The notes under the pieces were generated by a model. The model did no database searches. It was not told the DNA's origin and saw nothing but the letters and a program-made list of their open reading frames with translations. Shown here in pieces: positions 19,001 to 27,539 of a stretch of DNA of 64,000 nucleotides. The stretch comes from Acidobacteriaceae bacterium (GTDB taxonomy: Bacteria > Acidobacteriota > Terriglobia > Terriglobales > Acidobacteriaceae). The stretch's first letter is position 1, and every line of letters starts with the position of its first letter. Location: NCBI GenBank assembly GCA_030041045.1, contig JASHOQ010000032.1, positions 38,531 through 102,530 on the forward strand, read 5' to 3'. The position numbers and the translations under genes were made by a program.

Positions 19001-20032
19001 CTCGGCGCGACTCTCAACGGCCGCCAGTACAACTACCACACCCCGCTGGTGCAGACGGAGAACCTGACCATCGAAGATCAGTTCACACCCCACGACGCCC
19101 TCCAGGTGGGATATGTCGGCACCCAGGGCCGTCACCTGGATATTCTGGGGACCTCGAACAGCAACTCTATAATCTTGCCTCCCGGCACCAACACCCAGCT
19201 GTATATTCCGTACCCGTACATGGCGCGGAACGGCACCTACGAAACCACCAACGCCGTCACCAGCTACAACTCCATGCAGGCAACGTATCAGCACCAGATG
19301 AGCTATGGGCTTTTGGTGCTGGGCAACTACACCTGGTCACGGTGCGGGGGCGACCAGCACGCGCCGCAGAACTCGGAATTCAACTCAGGTTACCGCGCCC
19401 AATGGCTCGCTGGTTTCGGCATCAGGGGCGACTATGGCCTCTGCGATGCCGACGCCACCGACCTGTGGCACGCCGCCGCCACCTACGACCTGCCTTTCGG
19501 CCGCGGACGGCAGTTCGGGTCCTCCATCAACAAGGCCGCGGACCTCATCGTGGGCGGGTGGGAAATCAACGGCTTCTACACCTTCCAGAGCGGGCAGCCG
19601 CTCACGGTCACTTGCCCCGTGGCCACGACGGCCGACTTCAATTGCGCCGCCAACGTGGTGGCCGGTCAAGGCCTCTATACGGGCCCGCACAACTTTACGC
19701 AATGGCTCAACCCCAGCGCGTTCGCACAGCCGCCCACGGCTACCCAAATCGGACAGGTCGATTACTCGCCGCTCGGTGGAGAGATCCAACAAGTGCGCGG
19801 ACCGCACTTCAACAACCTGGATTCGTCGATCCTCAAGAACTTCCACTTCACAGAAGCGGCGTACCTGCAGTTCCGCGCCGAAGCCTTTAACATCACCAAC
19901 ACGCCGCCCTTCGTGCAACCGCAACAGTTGAATTGGGAGGCCGGCAGCTTCAGCAACATCGGGGCTACGAAGAACAGCAACGGAAACAACGGCGCGCGCA
20001 CACTGCAGCTCGCGCTGAAACTTTTCTACTAG
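16100..20032 (+). CDS. TonB-dependent receptor with carboxypeptidase-regulatory-like N-terminal domain (Oar-like)
   Basis: A 1310-residue outer-membrane protein. A signal peptide ends near LAAQ (residue ~33), followed by a beta-sandwich regulatory domain (GEITGTVEDPSGAVVQNAQ to about residue 120). Then come a plug-like segment (NQTVNDLPLATRDW, AVQEFTLQSGDMNAEFG) and a long beta-barrel with RGGFGTAYG, YFQDDWKFNPRLTLNLGLRWD and a C-terminus ending in aromatic LKLFY, as expected for barrel insertion. No classical TonB box is obvious. The ATG at 16100 follows GGAGGAAAC. Such proteins are very abundant in Acidobacteriota and are thought to import large substrates such as glycans; the substrate here is unknown. 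Confidence 0.92.
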   Translation: MKTARSFGGTRIGLAVVGVMMAIGIPGRLAAQLDRGEITGTVEDPSGAVVQNAQIVVTNEATGVKIATRSTNTGTYVFDDLIVGTYTLEAQTGGFEKYVVHGLIVHVQEVQGVDIHLATGNVQQSVTVTAAAPLLEAENAQVGQSITNQTVNDLPLATRDWGSLAQLSAGVNTDATGTSSGGNGTADAGSSESAYFRVDGVDEWQNDFRLDGINDNIEIYGGNYTGTNAAIVPPPDAVQEFTLQSGDMNAEFGHSTGGVINAAIKSGTNGVHGDVWEYVRNNDLNANYFFNTTGCPAACKAKPVPSYHQNLFGVTAGGPVMIPRLVQGKNRLFWFADYQGGRYVLPEPDGNLTVPSTGMVSSAFTNLQDNITYNYSSTCSATVTTGCHTDALGRAFSNGTIMDPASTRQLPASGLDAVTGLTGTPNAYVRDPFYNCTAAGNCTSFVGETRTDFTQDAGGVALSTLNVIPTSREDPNAVKLLGTYPAATASGLANDFQGYVPIEDKNTNTYDIRIDANISSKDILFGVYDRSYLTADVPSYFPGVGAGDSGGRVDQLPAWAWAVGYTRSFTPTFTNEMHVGMVHSDKLQVSVWGDDFGGSACSGTISPGPGTCDIPLEYGIAGVPQVAGNGGLPVISIGNLRALGVGNYSPTLQYVWSLEGVDAVTKLWRNHAFKTGIQVDDLEANISQPPQGRGDMSFNGQYTDISNKSSGLNGISDLLVTPINYEYATSVPTSTGVNLVGGQNGFSASNIPVTDDHRWYIGAYFQDDWKFNPRLTLNLGLRWDLFTPYAETRGYQSNFLPAGGNGPTATFYIPQQSCQTPRATIFNTVAALSSINIVCSGNSALGNDQKTNFAPRVGFAYKLQPTLVLRGGFGTAYGALGNLGYGGTLGLNYPFGYTQTIPSPDSNHPLLAGTSGAPATLENTFNNFNFNNPTVLQSPTPYTTTPASCSTLPLSSCVGGQYIGSDYLGATLNGRQYNYHTPLVQTENLTIEDQFTPHDALQVGYVGTQGRHLDILGTSNSNSIILPPGTNTQLYIPYPYMARNGTYETTNAVTSYNSMQATYQHQMSYGLLVLGNYTWSRCGGDQHAPQNSEFNSGYRAQWLAGFGIRGDYGLCDADATDLWHAAATYDLPFGRGRQFGSSINKAADLIVGGWEINGFYTFQSGQPLTVTCPVATTADFNCAANVVAGQGLYTGPHNFTQWLNPSAFAQPPTATQIGQVDYSPLGGEIQQVRGPHFNNLDSSILKNFHFTEAAYLQFRAEAFNITNTPPFVQPQQLNWEAGSFSNIGATKNSNGNNGARTLQLALKLFY

Positions 20033-20054
20033 GCTGCTTGCGGTCTTTCCGAGC

Positions 20055-20096
20055 CCCGCATTCGACGCTCAAGGCGCCGGATGCGGGTTGTTTTTT
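20055..20096 (+). terminator. Probable Rho-independent terminator of the TonB receptor
   Basis: CCCGCAT (20055-20061) pairs with ATGCGGG (20081-20087), with a smaller GC stem inside, followed by TTGTTTTTT. It starts 22 bp after the receptor stop. Confidence 0.65.
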
Positions 20097-20129
20097 CCGC
20101 TCGAGCCTCCGCATCGAGGGGCAGCGTTG

Positions 20130-20248
20130 CTAGGGCATTTTCTGAGTGACTGTGTCCTTTTCGCTGCCTCGCAAGATCGCCGCTCCCTGTTGGTCGCGTC
20201 GACTCAGCTGTCCGCCTTCGGAATACAGCTACTCAGAAAATGCATTAG
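20130..20248. repeat. Palindromic MITE-like element, family B, copy 1
   Basis: Terminal inverted repeats: 20130-20147 and 20231-20248 match at 16 of 18 positions, including a perfect 13-bp core GCATTTTCTGAGT. Just inside the left end is CTGTGTCC. The 18-nt core CGCCGCTCCCTGTTGGTC (20178-20195) recurs exactly in copy 2 (43359-43376). The element is about 119 bp with no coding potential, lying between the receptor terminator and the PHP hydrolase start. Confidence 0.8.
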
Positions 20249-20279
20249 AATGTGCGGTGCGCCGCCCGCGCCTCCCACC

Positions 20280-21839
20280 ATGAAAAGAAGAGATCAGCGA
20301 TCCTTTTTGCGCACTGCCGGAATTGCGCGCCTCAGCCTGTTCATGCTCGTCTGTCTTGCGCTCCCGCGCGCAATGCCGCAGCAACCGGCCTTTACCGAGC
20401 AGGTGCTCGAAGGCGTGGTGCTTGGGAGCCAGAACCAGAGTTACGTGCAGGCGCCGTTTCAAGTGCCCGCAGGGACGGAGCGGGTGACGATCACCTTCGC
20501 CTATACGGCCAAAGATCAGCACACGGCGCTTGACCTGGGCCTGCTCGATCCCGCGGGGCTGCGCTGCTGGAGCGGCGGCAACAAATCGATGCTCACGCTG
20601 GGGCTCTCTGACGCGACGCCCTCCTGCGAGCCGGGCGCGATTCCCGCGGGTGAGTGGAAGGTGCTGATCGGCGTTCCCAACATCCGCAAGGGCGTGGAGT
20701 CGCACTACACGATTCACGTATTTCTTTCGAAGACGGGCGCGGCGGCGCAACAGCCCGTGATCCTGCGCGAGCCGCTGCGCTCGGCAGCAGGATGGTTCCG
20801 CGGCGACCTGCACATGCATACCGCGCACAGCGATGGGCAGTGTCCAAGCCAGACGGGAACCATGGTTCCCTGTCCCGTGTTCTTCACCGTGGATGCGGCC
20901 GCGCGGCGCGGGCTCGACTTCATCGCCATTACGGACCACAATGCCAGTTCACAGTATGACGCCATGCGCGAGCTGCAGCCGTATTTCGATAAGGTGCTGC
21001 TGATCCCGGGGCGGGAAGTCACCACCTTTCAGGGGCACATCAACTTTCTCGGCACCACGGATTTTGTGGATTTCCGCCTGGGAACGAGCGCGGTTCCCGA
21101 CGTCAACACGCTGCTCAAGAATGCGGATGCGCTGGGCGCTCTGACTTCGATCAATCATCCCGAGGCGCCGAGCGGCGAAATCTGCCTGGGCTGCGGATGG
21201 ACGCCGGCAAAACCCGTCGATATGCGTCTCCTGGCCGGCGTGGAAGCGGTGAACGGCGGAAGCGAGCAATACGGGCTCTCGGGCATTCCCTTCTGGAACA
21301 AGGAGCTGAACAACGGCTGCCGGCTCACGGGAATCGGCGGCAGCGACAATCACCGCGCCATGCAACCGCTCGATGAGATCGGCTCCATCGGGAGCCCGAC
21401 CACGGTGGTGTACGCCCGGGAATTGTCGACGCCCGCCATTCTCGAAGGGATTCGCAAGGGGCATGTATTTATCGATCTTGCCGGCACGCACGACCGGCTC
21501 ATGGACGTAACCGCGAGCGCGCCGGGGGCGGCGCAAGAGGAAGAGGCGCACGCAGGCGACGAGCTTGACGCGGCGCGCGGTGCGAGCGTGCACTTGAGCC
21601 TGCGCGTGACCGCGGCGCAAGGAGGGACGATCCGGTGGGTTGAGGACGGCAACGAGATTGCGCCCGGAGGCGACACGGCGATTTCATCCGCGGAACAGGA
21701 GTTCTCTCTGGATTGGACAAGCGACGGAAACCGCCACTGGTTTCGCGCCGAGGTGACCGATGGCGCGGGAAAGCTATGGCTGGTGGATAATCCGGTTTAC
21801 GTGAACTGGCAGGTTGCGAATCGGTGCGGCGCGGATTGA
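20280..21839 (+). CDS. Secreted PHP-domain metallohydrolase, CehA/McbA family
   Basis: A 519-residue protein. A basic start and hydrophobic segment (RLSLFMLVCLALPRAMPQ) form a signal peptide. After a ~130-residue beta domain, the PHP domain begins at GWFRGDLHMHTAHSDG, with further metal ligands in FIAITDHNASSQYD, PGREVTTFQGHINFLG and IGGSDNHRA. These fit CehA/McbA-type PHP hydrolases. Family members include carbaryl hydrolase, but most act on unknown phosphoesters or esters, so pesticide hydrolysis should not be assumed. The ATG at 20280 is chosen because it immediately precedes the signal peptide. It may share a role with the receptor upstream, but element B and a terminator separate them. 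Confidence 0.82.
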   Translation: MKRRDQRSFLRTAGIARLSLFMLVCLALPRAMPQQPAFTEQVLEGVVLGSQNQSYVQAPFQVPAGTERVTITFAYTAKDQHTALDLGLLDPAGLRCWSGGNKSMLTLGLSDATPSCEPGAIPAGEWKVLIGVPNIRKGVESHYTIHVFLSKTGAAAQQPVILREPLRSAAGWFRGDLHMHTAHSDGQCPSQTGTMVPCPVFFTVDAAARRGLDFIAITDHNASSQYDAMRELQPYFDKVLLIPGREVTTFQGHINFLGTTDFVDFRLGTSAVPDVNTLLKNADALGALTSINHPEAPSGEICLGCGWTPAKPVDMRLLAGVEAVNGGSEQYGLSGIPFWNKELNNGCRLTGIGGSDNHRAMQPLDEIGSIGSPTTVVYARELSTPAILEGIRKGHVFIDLAGTHDRLMDVTASAPGAAQEEEAHAGDELDAARGASVHLSLRVTAAQGGTIRWVEDGNEIAPGGDTAISSAEQEFSLDWTSDGNRHWFRAEVTDGAGKLWLVDNPVYVNWQVANRCGAD

Positions 21840-21913
21840 GGCTTCTTCTGGAGGCCGGATGAATTTGAGCGCGGATTCAGTCGGGCCTGAGGGCTCGCGT
21901 TCCCTTCGCCAGA

Positions 21914-22882
21914 CTATTTATGCAAGCGGCTCTCGCTTGCAGAGGCGAATTTGCCGCGGAAAAAGTCGAGGCAACGAGCCAGACCTTCCTTGAGCTCGAC
22001 CTTGGGCTCCCAACCCAGCAGCTTGCGCGCGCGGGTGATGTCAGGGCGGCGGCGGATGGGGTCGTCTTCGGGCAGCGCTTCAAAGCACAACTCGCTTTTG
22101 GAGCCGGTGACTTCGAGAACGGCCCGCGCGCACTCGAGAATGGTGAACTCGTCGGGATTGCCGATGTTGACGGGCAGGTGCACGCCGGAGCGCGCCAGCC
22201 GCACAATGCCTTCGATGAGATCGTCGACAAAACAGAAGCTGCGCGTCTGGTTGCCGTCTCCATAGATGGTGAGCGGTTCGCCGCGCAGGGCCTGCATCAT
22301 GAAGTTGGAGATTACGCGCCCATCGCTGGGATCGAGCCGCGGCCCGTAGGTGTTGAAGATGCGAGCCAGATGGGTGTTGACGCCGCGGGTGCGGTGATAG
22401 GCCATGACCAGCGCCTCGGCGTAGCGCTTGGCTTCGTCGTAGACCGAGCGCGGACCCACAGGATTCACGTTGCCCCAGTAATCTTCTGACTGCGGATGCT
22501 CGAGAGGGTCGCCGTAGCACTCGGAAGTGGAAGCGTGCAGAAATCCCGCGCCCTGGCTGGACGCAAGCTCCAGCATGTTCTGCGTGCCCACGGAACCGGC
22601 GGTGAGGGTTTCGACCGCCAGGCGCATGTACTCCGGCGGGCTGGCCGGCGAGGCGAAATTGAAGACGTATTCGATGGGGCCGGGATCAAAATCGGCCGGG
22701 AAGGTCCTGCAGATGTCCCATTCAAAAAGGCGGAAGCGCGGGTTCGAAGCGAGATGGGCGAGGTTCTCCCGGTTGCCGGTGGAGAAGTTGTCGACGCCGA
22801 GAACGGCGTGCCCCTCGGCGAGCAAGCGATCCGTGAGATGGGAACCGAGAAATCCTGCAGCGCCGGTGACGAGAACGTGCAT
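21914..22882 (-). CDS. uxs: UDP-glucuronate decarboxylase (UDP-xylose synthase)
   Basis: A 322-residue extended short-chain dehydrogenase. VTGAAGFLGSHL is the NAD-binding glycine motif; FNFASPASPPEYM, SECYGDPLEHPQ, YWGNVNPVGPRSVYDEAKR (catalytic YxxxK) and RIFNTYGPR are diagnostic for UDP-xylose synthases. It decarboxylates UDP-glucuronate to UDP-xylose through a 4-keto intermediate. It lies 79 bp downstream of ugd on the same strand, which supplies its substrate, so the two form a pathway operon. No membrane segment is present, so this is a soluble enzyme. Confidence 0.93.
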   Translation of the reverse strand: MHVLVTGAAGFLGSHLTDRLLAEGHAVLGVDNFSTGNRENLAHLASNPRFRLFEWDICRTFPADFDPGPIEYVFNFASPASPPEYMRLAVETLTAGSVGTQNMLELASSQGAGFLHASTSECYGDPLEHPQSEDYWGNVNPVGPRSVYDEAKRYAEALVMAYHRTRGVNTHLARIFNTYGPRLDPSDGRVISNFMMQALRGEPLTIYGDGNQTRSFCFVDDLIEGIVRLARSGVHLPVNIGNPDEFTILECARAVLEVTGSKSELCFEALPEDDPIRRRPDITRARKLLGWEPKVELKEGLARCLDFFRGKFASASESRLHK

Positions 22883-22961
22883 GGCTATGTGTGCGCGCTC
22901 CTTGCCGGCACAGAGCGGCCAGGCGCGCCGGGACGGGATTGCGCGATGCCGGCGAATCTCT

Positions 22962-24377
22962 TCATATGGCGAGGCTCCGCGGCTTGCCCTGCTGCGCCTG
23001 ATAGATTGCCGGGCGGCCTACGCTCACATAGGTGAATCCGTGATCATGCATGACCTGCGGCTGGTACAGGTTGCGCCCGTCGATGACGATGGGGAAGCGC
23101 ACCTCCTGGTTGAGCCGGACGAGGTCGATATTGGCGAACTCCTTCCAGTCGGTCAGGATCAGAACGGCATCGGCATCGCGGGCGGCTTCAAACACGCCGG
23201 ACGCGTAGCCCATCCTGTCGCTCGCAGGCAGAACCTCGCGGGCGCGTTCCATGGCTGCCGGATCGTAGGCGGTCACGAGGGCGCCGCTCGCGAGCAGCCG
23301 TTTGATCATATCGATCGCCGGCGACTCGCGAATGTCGTCGGTGTCACCCTTGTAAGCCAGGCCGAGAGCGGCGAGCCGCTTGCCGCGCAGCGTCCACAGC
23401 GCGGAAAGCACCTTGTTGAAGAAAATCTCCTTCTGCCGCTCGTTGATTTTGCGAATTTCGTCGAGCAGCTGGAACTCGACGCCGCGCTGCTGCGCCACCC
23501 AGCGGAACGCGGCCACATCCTTGGGGAAACAGGAGCCTCCGTAGCCGAGTCCGGCGCGCAGAAAGCGCGGGCCGATGCGGGTATCGAGGCCCATGCCCGC
23601 GGCAATGTCCTGGATGTCGCCGTCTACCGCCTCGGCCAGATTGGCGACGGCATTGATGAAGGAAATTTTCAGCGCCAGGAAGGCGTTGGAAGCGTGCTTG
23701 ATCAGTTCCGCGCTCTGCGCCGAAGTGACCACCAGCGGCGCCGGACGGGAGGCGCTGCACGCGCCCTGGAGAGCATCCGGTTGCGCGTAGTAGGTTCCCT
23801 CGGTGAGCGGAGCATAGACGCGGCGCATGACTTGAGCGGCGCGCTCGGAGTTGGCCCCGACCACAATGCGGTCAGGGTGCAGAAAATCGACCACGGCCGT
23901 GCCTTCGCGCAGAAACTCGGGGTTGGAGACGACGTCGAAGCTGGAGGGAGCAACGCCGTGCCGCTGCAGGACACGGCTGATCCACTCGTTGGTGTAGACC
24001 GGAACCGTGCTCTTTTCCACGATGACTTTGTATCCGCTGATGGAGCGGGCAATCTCGGAGACCACCGCCTCGACAAAGGAGAGATCGGCGGCGCCGCTAT
24101 CACCCTGCGGCGTGCCCACGGCGATGAAAACCACTTCGCATTGTTCGACCGCCGAGGCAAGGTCCACGGTAAAGTCGATGCCGCCCATTCTGTGCCGCGC
24201 GAGGAGCTCGGGCAGATGCTTTTCGAAGATCGGAACTCCGCCCTCGCACAGGGTTTTCACTTTGGCCTCGTCGTTGTCCACGCAGAGTACGCGATGGCCC
24301 ATCTCGGCGAAGCAGGCGGCTGCGACCAGTCCCACATAACCGGAACCGATCACGCAGATGGAAACTGGTTGTGACAT
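22962..24377 (-). CDS. ugd: UDP-glucose 6-dehydrogenase
   Basis: A 471-residue enzyme of normal size. The N-terminal Rossmann motif is VIGSGYVGLVAAACFAEMGH, the catalytic Cys lies in GLGYGGSCFPKDV, and LGLAYKGDTDDIRESP is the conserved third-domain motif. It oxidises UDP-glucose to UDP-glucuronate with two NAD+. ATG 24377 is preferred to the TTG six bases upstream because GGGAGAGG is then well spaced. First gene of the ugd-uxs pair. In other bacteria the enzyme is often activated by a Wzc-like tyrosine kinase; one is encoded at 40892-43270. Confidence 0.94.
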   Translation of the reverse strand: MSQPVSICVIGSGYVGLVAAACFAEMGHRVLCVDNDEAKVKTLCEGGVPIFEKHLPELLARHRMGGIDFTVDLASAVEQCEVVFIAVGTPQGDSGAADLSFVEAVVSEIARSISGYKVIVEKSTVPVYTNEWISRVLQRHGVAPSSFDVVSNPEFLREGTAVVDFLHPDRIVVGANSERAAQVMRRVYAPLTEGTYYAQPDALQGACSASRPAPLVVTSAQSAELIKHASNAFLALKISFINAVANLAEAVDGDIQDIAAGMGLDTRIGPRFLRAGLGYGGSCFPKDVAAFRWVAQQRGVEFQLLDEIRKINERQKEIFFNKVLSALWTLRGKRLAALGLAYKGDTDDIRESPAIDMIKRLLASGALVTAYDPAAMERAREVLPASDRMGYASGVFEAARDADAVLILTDWKEFANIDLVRLNQEVRFPIVIDGRNLYQPQVMHDHGFTYVSVGRPAIYQAQQGKPRSLAI

Positions 24378-24740
24378 GCGCAACTACCTCTCCCTTTTCC
24401 GATTCTCCGGCGCCGGACGAGTCACGGCGCGGCATTGCCCGGAACATCCGATCCCGTGCATCCGTTGTGCCGCAGATTTCTTCAAGAACCGAACTGCTGA
24501 AGGACCCTTCTCAGCCTATCGGATTCCGGCGGAGGCGGGCAATATGACCGATGGAGACACTCCAGGCGCACATGGAAGGTGAATGGGCGGCAGCAGCTTG
24601 GGCAAGAGACTGCCCGCGCGCTGGGGAAAATGCTGCCGGTAATGGGCCCGGCGCCTTCTGGTGAAGCGTTGTGCGCGTCTGGCATAATCAATCGCAGATT
24701 CCATGGCGATACGCGACGGACTTGGCAAGGAGATGCAGGA
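24378..24740. other. Divergent intergenic region upstream of ugd and the kinase-like gene
   Basis: 363 bp. The plus-strand frame of the downstream gene is open back to an ATG at 24579, but nothing in that stretch looks conserved. AAGGAG at 24727-24732 supports a later start. No RNA or repeat was recognised. Confidence 0.4.
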
Positions 24741-26096
24741 TTGACTGAATTGCCGGCGGAGCATGCGGGCGAGGCGGCGGTCCGCGCGTTTCTGGAGGGG
24801 CTCGAACGGCATTGCTCCGCCTATTGTTTGCTGGGCGCGTGCAACGACCTGCCGGCAGAAGTGCACTCCGACATCGATTTCATGGTTTCGCCTGCGGACT
24901 TCGTACGCGTGCCGCAGGTTCTTACGGAGATTGGGAATGCGGCGGGGTTCCGGCTGGTGCAGGAGATCGAGCACGAGACCACGGCCCGGCGGTTCGAGCT
25001 GGCGCAGAGCGGACCGGGCAGGGTTCTCTACCTGCATCCGGATTCGGCCTCCGATTTCCGCCTGAAGGGCCGGAGATGGCTGTGCGCGGAGGAGATCCTC
25101 AGGCGGCGGCGCCGGCACGCGAACGGATTCTGGGTCGCCTCAGCCGCCGACAATTTTCATTATTACCTGGTGAAGAGTCTTGAAAAAGGCAGGCTCGAGG
25201 CGCCGCAGGCGCAAGAGCTGGGCCGTCTTTTCACGGAAGATCCGGAACGCTGCGGGCAAATCCTGGAGCAGCGGCTCAGCCGCGAATCTGCGCAGCAGAT
25301 GGCATTGGCTTGCGGATCAGGCGATTGGCAGGGTGTTTTTGCGAGGGTGCCGGCGCTGGGCAAGGAGCTGATGGCGCGCGCTCCGCATTACCCGCTGCGG
25401 GACCGCGCGGCGGAACTGGGCAGGCTCATCCGCCGCTGGAAGAACCCGGCTGGCTTGTGGATTGCGGTCCTGGGTCCGGACGGCAGCGGAAAATCGACGG
25501 TGATCGAGCAATTGCAGGCGGCGCTTGCTCCCGCGTTCCGGCGCACTGTGCGCATGCATCTGCGCCCGCGGCTGCTGAGGGGAACGAGTGCGTCCGAGAT
25601 CGCGAATACGGATCCGCACGGACAGCAGCCGCGGGGAGTTGCCGCGTCCACGCTGAAGCTGGTGTATTTCTGGGCCGATTATGTGCTGGGGTTTTGGGGT
25701 CGCGTGCGGGCGCTGCTGGTGCGCAACTCCCTGGTCCTCTTCGACCGCTATTATTGCGACCTGCTCATCGATCCGCGGCGATTCCGCTCGCGCGCGCCAC
25801 GCTGGCTGGCACGCACGATTGGCGCCATGATTCCCATGCCCGATCTTATGCTCATTCTGGATGCGCCCGCGGAGGTGCTGCAGGCAAGAAAGCAGGAGGT
25901 CACGGCGGAGGAGTCGGCGCGGCAGGCGCAGGCCTACCGGGAGTTCGCGGCGTCGGGCGCGGCGCGCGGGCGGGCCGTGGTGGTCAACGCGGCCCTCACC
26001 ATCGACGAAGTGGTGGGCGCGTGCGCAGGGCAGGCGCTGGAGTTGATGGCGCAGCGCACCACGCGGCGGCTGGGAATGGATGTGAACAAGCGGTGA
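24741..26096 (+). CDS. Nucleotidyltransferase-like / thymidylate-kinase-like fusion in polysaccharide locus
   Basis: A 451-residue two-domain protein. The N-terminal ~200 residues contain YCLLGACNDLPAEVHSDIDFMV, reminiscent of nucleotidyltransferase-fold proteins with a D-x-D pair. The C-terminal half is a P-loop kinase with Walker A GPDGSGKSTVIEQL, a DRYYCDLLIDPRR motif like the DR[YF] motif of thymidylate kinases, and a LILDAPAEVLQARKQE segment. The start is assigned to TTG 24741 with AAGGAG 8 bp upstream; ATG 24579 is the alternative (505 residues). Such proteins recur beside exopolysaccharide genes and are unlikely to be the housekeeping dTMP kinase. The phosphoacceptor is unknown. Confidence 0.6.
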   Translation: MTELPAEHAGEAAVRAFLEGLERHCSAYCLLGACNDLPAEVHSDIDFMVSPADFVRVPQVLTEIGNAAGFRLVQEIEHETTARRFELAQSGPGRVLYLHPDSASDFRLKGRRWLCAEEILRRRRRHANGFWVASAADNFHYYLVKSLEKGRLEAPQAQELGRLFTEDPERCGQILEQRLSRESAQQMALACGSGDWQGVFARVPALGKELMARAPHYPLRDRAAELGRLIRRWKNPAGLWIAVLGPDGSGKSTVIEQLQAALAPAFRRTVRMHLRPRLLRGTSASEIANTDPHGQQPRGVAASTLKLVYFWADYVLGFWGRVRALLVRNSLVLFDRYYCDLLIDPRRFRSRAPRWLARTIGAMIPMPDLMLILDAPAEVLQARKQEVTAEESARQAQAYREFAASGAARGRAVVVNAALTIDEVVGACAGQALELMAQRTTRRLGMDVNKR

Positions 26097-26139
26097 TGCA
26101 CGCGAGATCGAAGGGTAGATTCGGGCGACCGGAGCGCGG

Positions 26140-27441
26140 TCAGGCGGCGCGGGCGGTGCGGCGAAGGAGCGCGGCCAGGAGAATCGACACGTTGAGGATT
26201 TGTCCCGCCACCAGAGCCTGCATTCCGCCCACGGCGCCATAGCGGCGCGCGAGCCACACGCAGGCGGCCACCGCGACCATGGCCACGGCCATGGCGGTGT
26301 GGGCAATCACGGCGGTTTTTTCCAAGGCGCGGAAGTAGTAAACCAATCCGCGGTAGGCCAGGGCCAGATAGACGTAAATGCCCTCCCAGACGACGAGAGC
26401 CGCAAACGGCGCATAGGCGCTGCCGAAAACGCGCACCATCAGCGGGCGGGAGAAGAGGCAGGCCGCCACAATGGGCGGCCCGATAAGCGCCGCAAGCAGG
26501 GAAAAGGAGCGCAGCATGTAGCGCAGCATGCCCGATTCTCCTCCTCGCGCGCAGGCGCGGGCCGCGCGCACCGGGATGACGTTGTCGATCAATTGGTAGA
26601 GCACATTGACCGGACCGAAGAGCGTGACTGCGGCCCTGATGCCGCCGGCGGCACTGAGGCCGGCCAGGGCCGCGACCACAAGAACGATACCCTGCGAGCC
26701 GAGCCACTGCGATTGGCTGGCTACAAGCAGGCTGCGCCCCATACTCCAGCTGCGCGCGATGGCCCGCTTGATTTCGCGCCAGGATGTGCCGAGGTCATCC
26801 AGAAAGAAACCGGCCGCGAAAGCCGCGAGAGAAGTTCCCGCGATGACGTAATAGGCCGCGCCGGCATCGATGCGCCGCATGCGCCACAGGAGGGCGAGGA
26901 GGACGAGCTGGCCCCCATAGCTGATGACATCGTTCCAGAAGACGATGCGGCCGCGATCGTGCAGATAACAGAGGCGGCGGTACCAATCCTGCAGCTGAAA
27001 GCAGACGACGGTGAGGAGAAAGGGAAGGAGCAGTCCGGGTTCGCCGCGCCATCTGACGAAATGCGTGCCGGCCAGGAGGGCGAGAGCGGCGGCGACTGCA
27101 GCGCAGGCGAGCGAGAAGAGATATTGATACCCGGCCATGCCGCGCAGGAAGGCGCGTTGTTCAGCGGCATCCTCGAGCTGCGGGCCGATGCTCATCATGG
27201 CGGGGACAATGAGCGCAAGCTGGATGCTGTTGAGATATTGCAGAGAGATGTAGTAAACGCTGAAGACGCCGAAGCCGCGCACGCCCAGCGCCCGCGCCAG
27301 CAGGGCGGTGGTGAGGAAGTTCGAGCTGCTGACCAGCGCCTGGTCCACCAGGAGCCACTGGTTGCGCGCCATGCGGCCGCGCAGATCGGCGCGCCAGCTC
27401 TTCTCTCCGGGCGAGGCGTCGATATTCCGGCTTTCGGGCAT
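26140..27441 (-). CDS. Polysaccharide flippase (Wzx/MOP superfamily)
   Basis: A 433-residue integral membrane protein with about 12 hydrophobic segments. The opening NQWLLVDQALVSSSNFLTTALLARALG and the G-x-F-x-x-Y block are typical of the oligosaccharide flippase branch of the MOP superfamily. It would move lipid-linked repeat units across the inner membrane before polymerisation. It is followed on the same strand by nothing close, and preceded by the acetyltransferase gene 98 bp upstream, so the two are probably co-transcribed. Sequence specificity among flippases is low, so the exact cargo is inferred from the locus. Confidence 0.82.
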   Translation of the reverse strand: MPESRNIDASPGEKSWRADLRGRMARNQWLLVDQALVSSSNFLTTALLARALGVRGFGVFSVYYISLQYLNSIQLALIVPAMMSIGPQLEDAAEQRAFLRGMAGYQYLFSLACAAVAAALALLAGTHFVRWRGEPGLLLPFLLTVVCFQLQDWYRRLCYLHDRGRIVFWNDVISYGGQLVLLALLWRMRRIDAGAAYYVIAGTSLAAFAAGFFLDDLGTSWREIKRAIARSWSMGRSLLVASQSQWLGSQGIVLVVAALAGLSAAGGIRAAVTLFGPVNVLYQLIDNVIPVRAARACARGGESGMLRYMLRSFSLLAALIGPPIVAACLFSRPLMVRVFGSAYAPFAALVVWEGIYVYLALAYRGLVYYFRALEKTAVIAHTAMAVAMVAVAACVWLARRYGAVGGMQALVAGQILNVSILLAALLRRTARAA

Positions 27442-27539
27442 CGGTTACAACCTCGCACAAAAGATGGAAGGCGCAAAGAACATTCCGTGGCCGAAGCCTT
27501 CTCCGCCGGAATGGAGGCGGCGAAGCCGAAAGGCGGCGG

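Noticed and set aside
20280..21839. Carbaryl hydrolase function for the PHP protein
   Set aside because: CehA/McbA is only the family label; motifs support a metal-dependent hydrolase but not that substrate.
22527..24374. A 615-codon plus-strand frame over ugd/uxs
   Set aside because: Antisense to two certain sugar-nucleotide enzymes, with no recognisable motif of its own.
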